A stretch of 6,648 nt of DNA from Nitrospiraceae bacterium (GTDB taxonomy: Bacteria > Nitrospirota > Nitrospiria > Nitrospirales > UBA2166). The notes under the pieces were generated by a model. That model worked only from the letters and a program-made list of their open reading frames with translations, was not told where the DNA came from and did no database searches. Below are positions 6,377 through 6,648 of this stretch, in pieces. A program made the translations under genes and the position numbers. Location: contig PBSN01000008.1 in assembly GCA_002726235.1 (NCBI GenBank), positions 235,646 to 242,293 of the forward strand, in the 5' to 3' direction. Position 1 is the stretch's first letter. Each line of letters starts with the position of its first letter.

Positions 6377-6648
6377 ATGATGCGAGGATTAAAACTTGCA
6401 ACCATTGCTGTTGCCGTGACGTTTGTTGGCTTTGTTGCTATGCCAGCACAGGTATCTGCGCAGCCAGCGACTATGTTTGCTCCAGCAGCACCAGCGGCCA
6501 TTTTTACGCAGGTCGCATATTCGGATGAGGACGCGATGCTGATTATCTATCACGTCTTGCGTCCTGGGCCATTTTTTACGTCAACTCAGACTGGGGTGGT
6601 GTATCGATTCTTGGATGATGCTACCGGGGAAGGGTGTGTTAACGAAAA
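6377..6648 (+). CDS. Secreted protein of unknown function with Sec signal peptide, 3' end missing
   Basis: The frame is open for 90 codons and runs off the window. Residues 1-28 form a clear signal peptide: positive n-region MMRGLK, hydrophobic core from about 7 to 23, and a signal peptidase I-like site V-S-A before Gln29. The mature part starts with an Ala/Pro-rich stretch (about 30-41). It continues with a more ordered segment containing VAYSDEDAMLIIYHVLRPG (46-64) and VVYRFLDDATGEG (74-86), plus one cysteine at 87. I do not recognise the family. There is no lipobox, so it is predicted to be a soluble periplasmic or extracellular protein. Its transcript may begin at the promoter candidate at 6178, with two hairpins in the leader. 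It is probably an independent unit after secA. Gene status is well supported by the signal peptide and ribosome-binding site; function is unknown. Confidence 0.8.
   Translation, partial: MMRGLKLATIAVAVTFVGFVAMPAQVSAQPATMFAPAAPAAIFTQVAYSDEDAMLIIYHVLRPGPFFTSTQTGVVYRFLDDATGEGCVNE

Noticed and set aside
6147-6380. 77-codon plus-strand ORF from GTG in the gap after secA
   Set aside because: It runs through the terminator hairpin and the leader hairpin and ends over the start of the signal-peptide gene. The translation is Arg/Gly/Cys-rich with no domain.

Overview
The window is bacterial chromosome of a probably Gram-negative organism with a mid-range G+C content. The SecA sequence, with a roughly 25-residue insertion after the Walker A region and a C-terminal zinc motif, does not look like a standard enterobacterial or Bacillus SecA. 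A lineage such as Nitrospirota is possible, but I cannot establish the phylum by eye.

Layout: (1) 1-614, minus strand: the N-terminal 204 codons of a nucleotide-sugar dehydrogenase of the WbpA (UDP-N-acetylglucosamine 6-dehydrogenase) type, running off the left edge. (2) 615-804: a divergent intergenic region with a perfect 17-bp tandem duplication and two short palindromes. (3) 805-2994, plus strand: a phosphoglucomutase/phosphomannomutase-family enzyme with all four signature loops and an unusual C-terminal extension of about 130 residues. (4) 2995-3363: a 369-nt gap with no confident gene, but with an open in-frame continuation of the mutase frame, a small ORF with a good ribosome-binding site, and an inverted repeat. 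(5) 3364-6063, plus strand: complete secA. (6) 6064-6376: a 313-nt gap with a terminator-like hairpin, a TTGACA promoter candidate and a second hairpin. (7) 6377-6648, plus strand: the start of a secreted protein with a clear signal peptide, running off the right edge.

The two left-hand genes both belong to sugar-precursor metabolism: hexose-phosphate interconversion and oxidation of a UDP-sugar for surface polysaccharide. They are arranged divergently around a shared control region. SecA is the export motor, and the downstream gene encodes a probable client of the Sec pathway, but nothing shows that it is functionally tied to secA. I found no CRISPR array, transposase, tRNA, rRNA or phage gene. 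I did not identify an obviously new multi-gene system. The best candidates for something undescribed are the mutase C-terminal extension, the secA upstream region, and the structured leader of the last gene.
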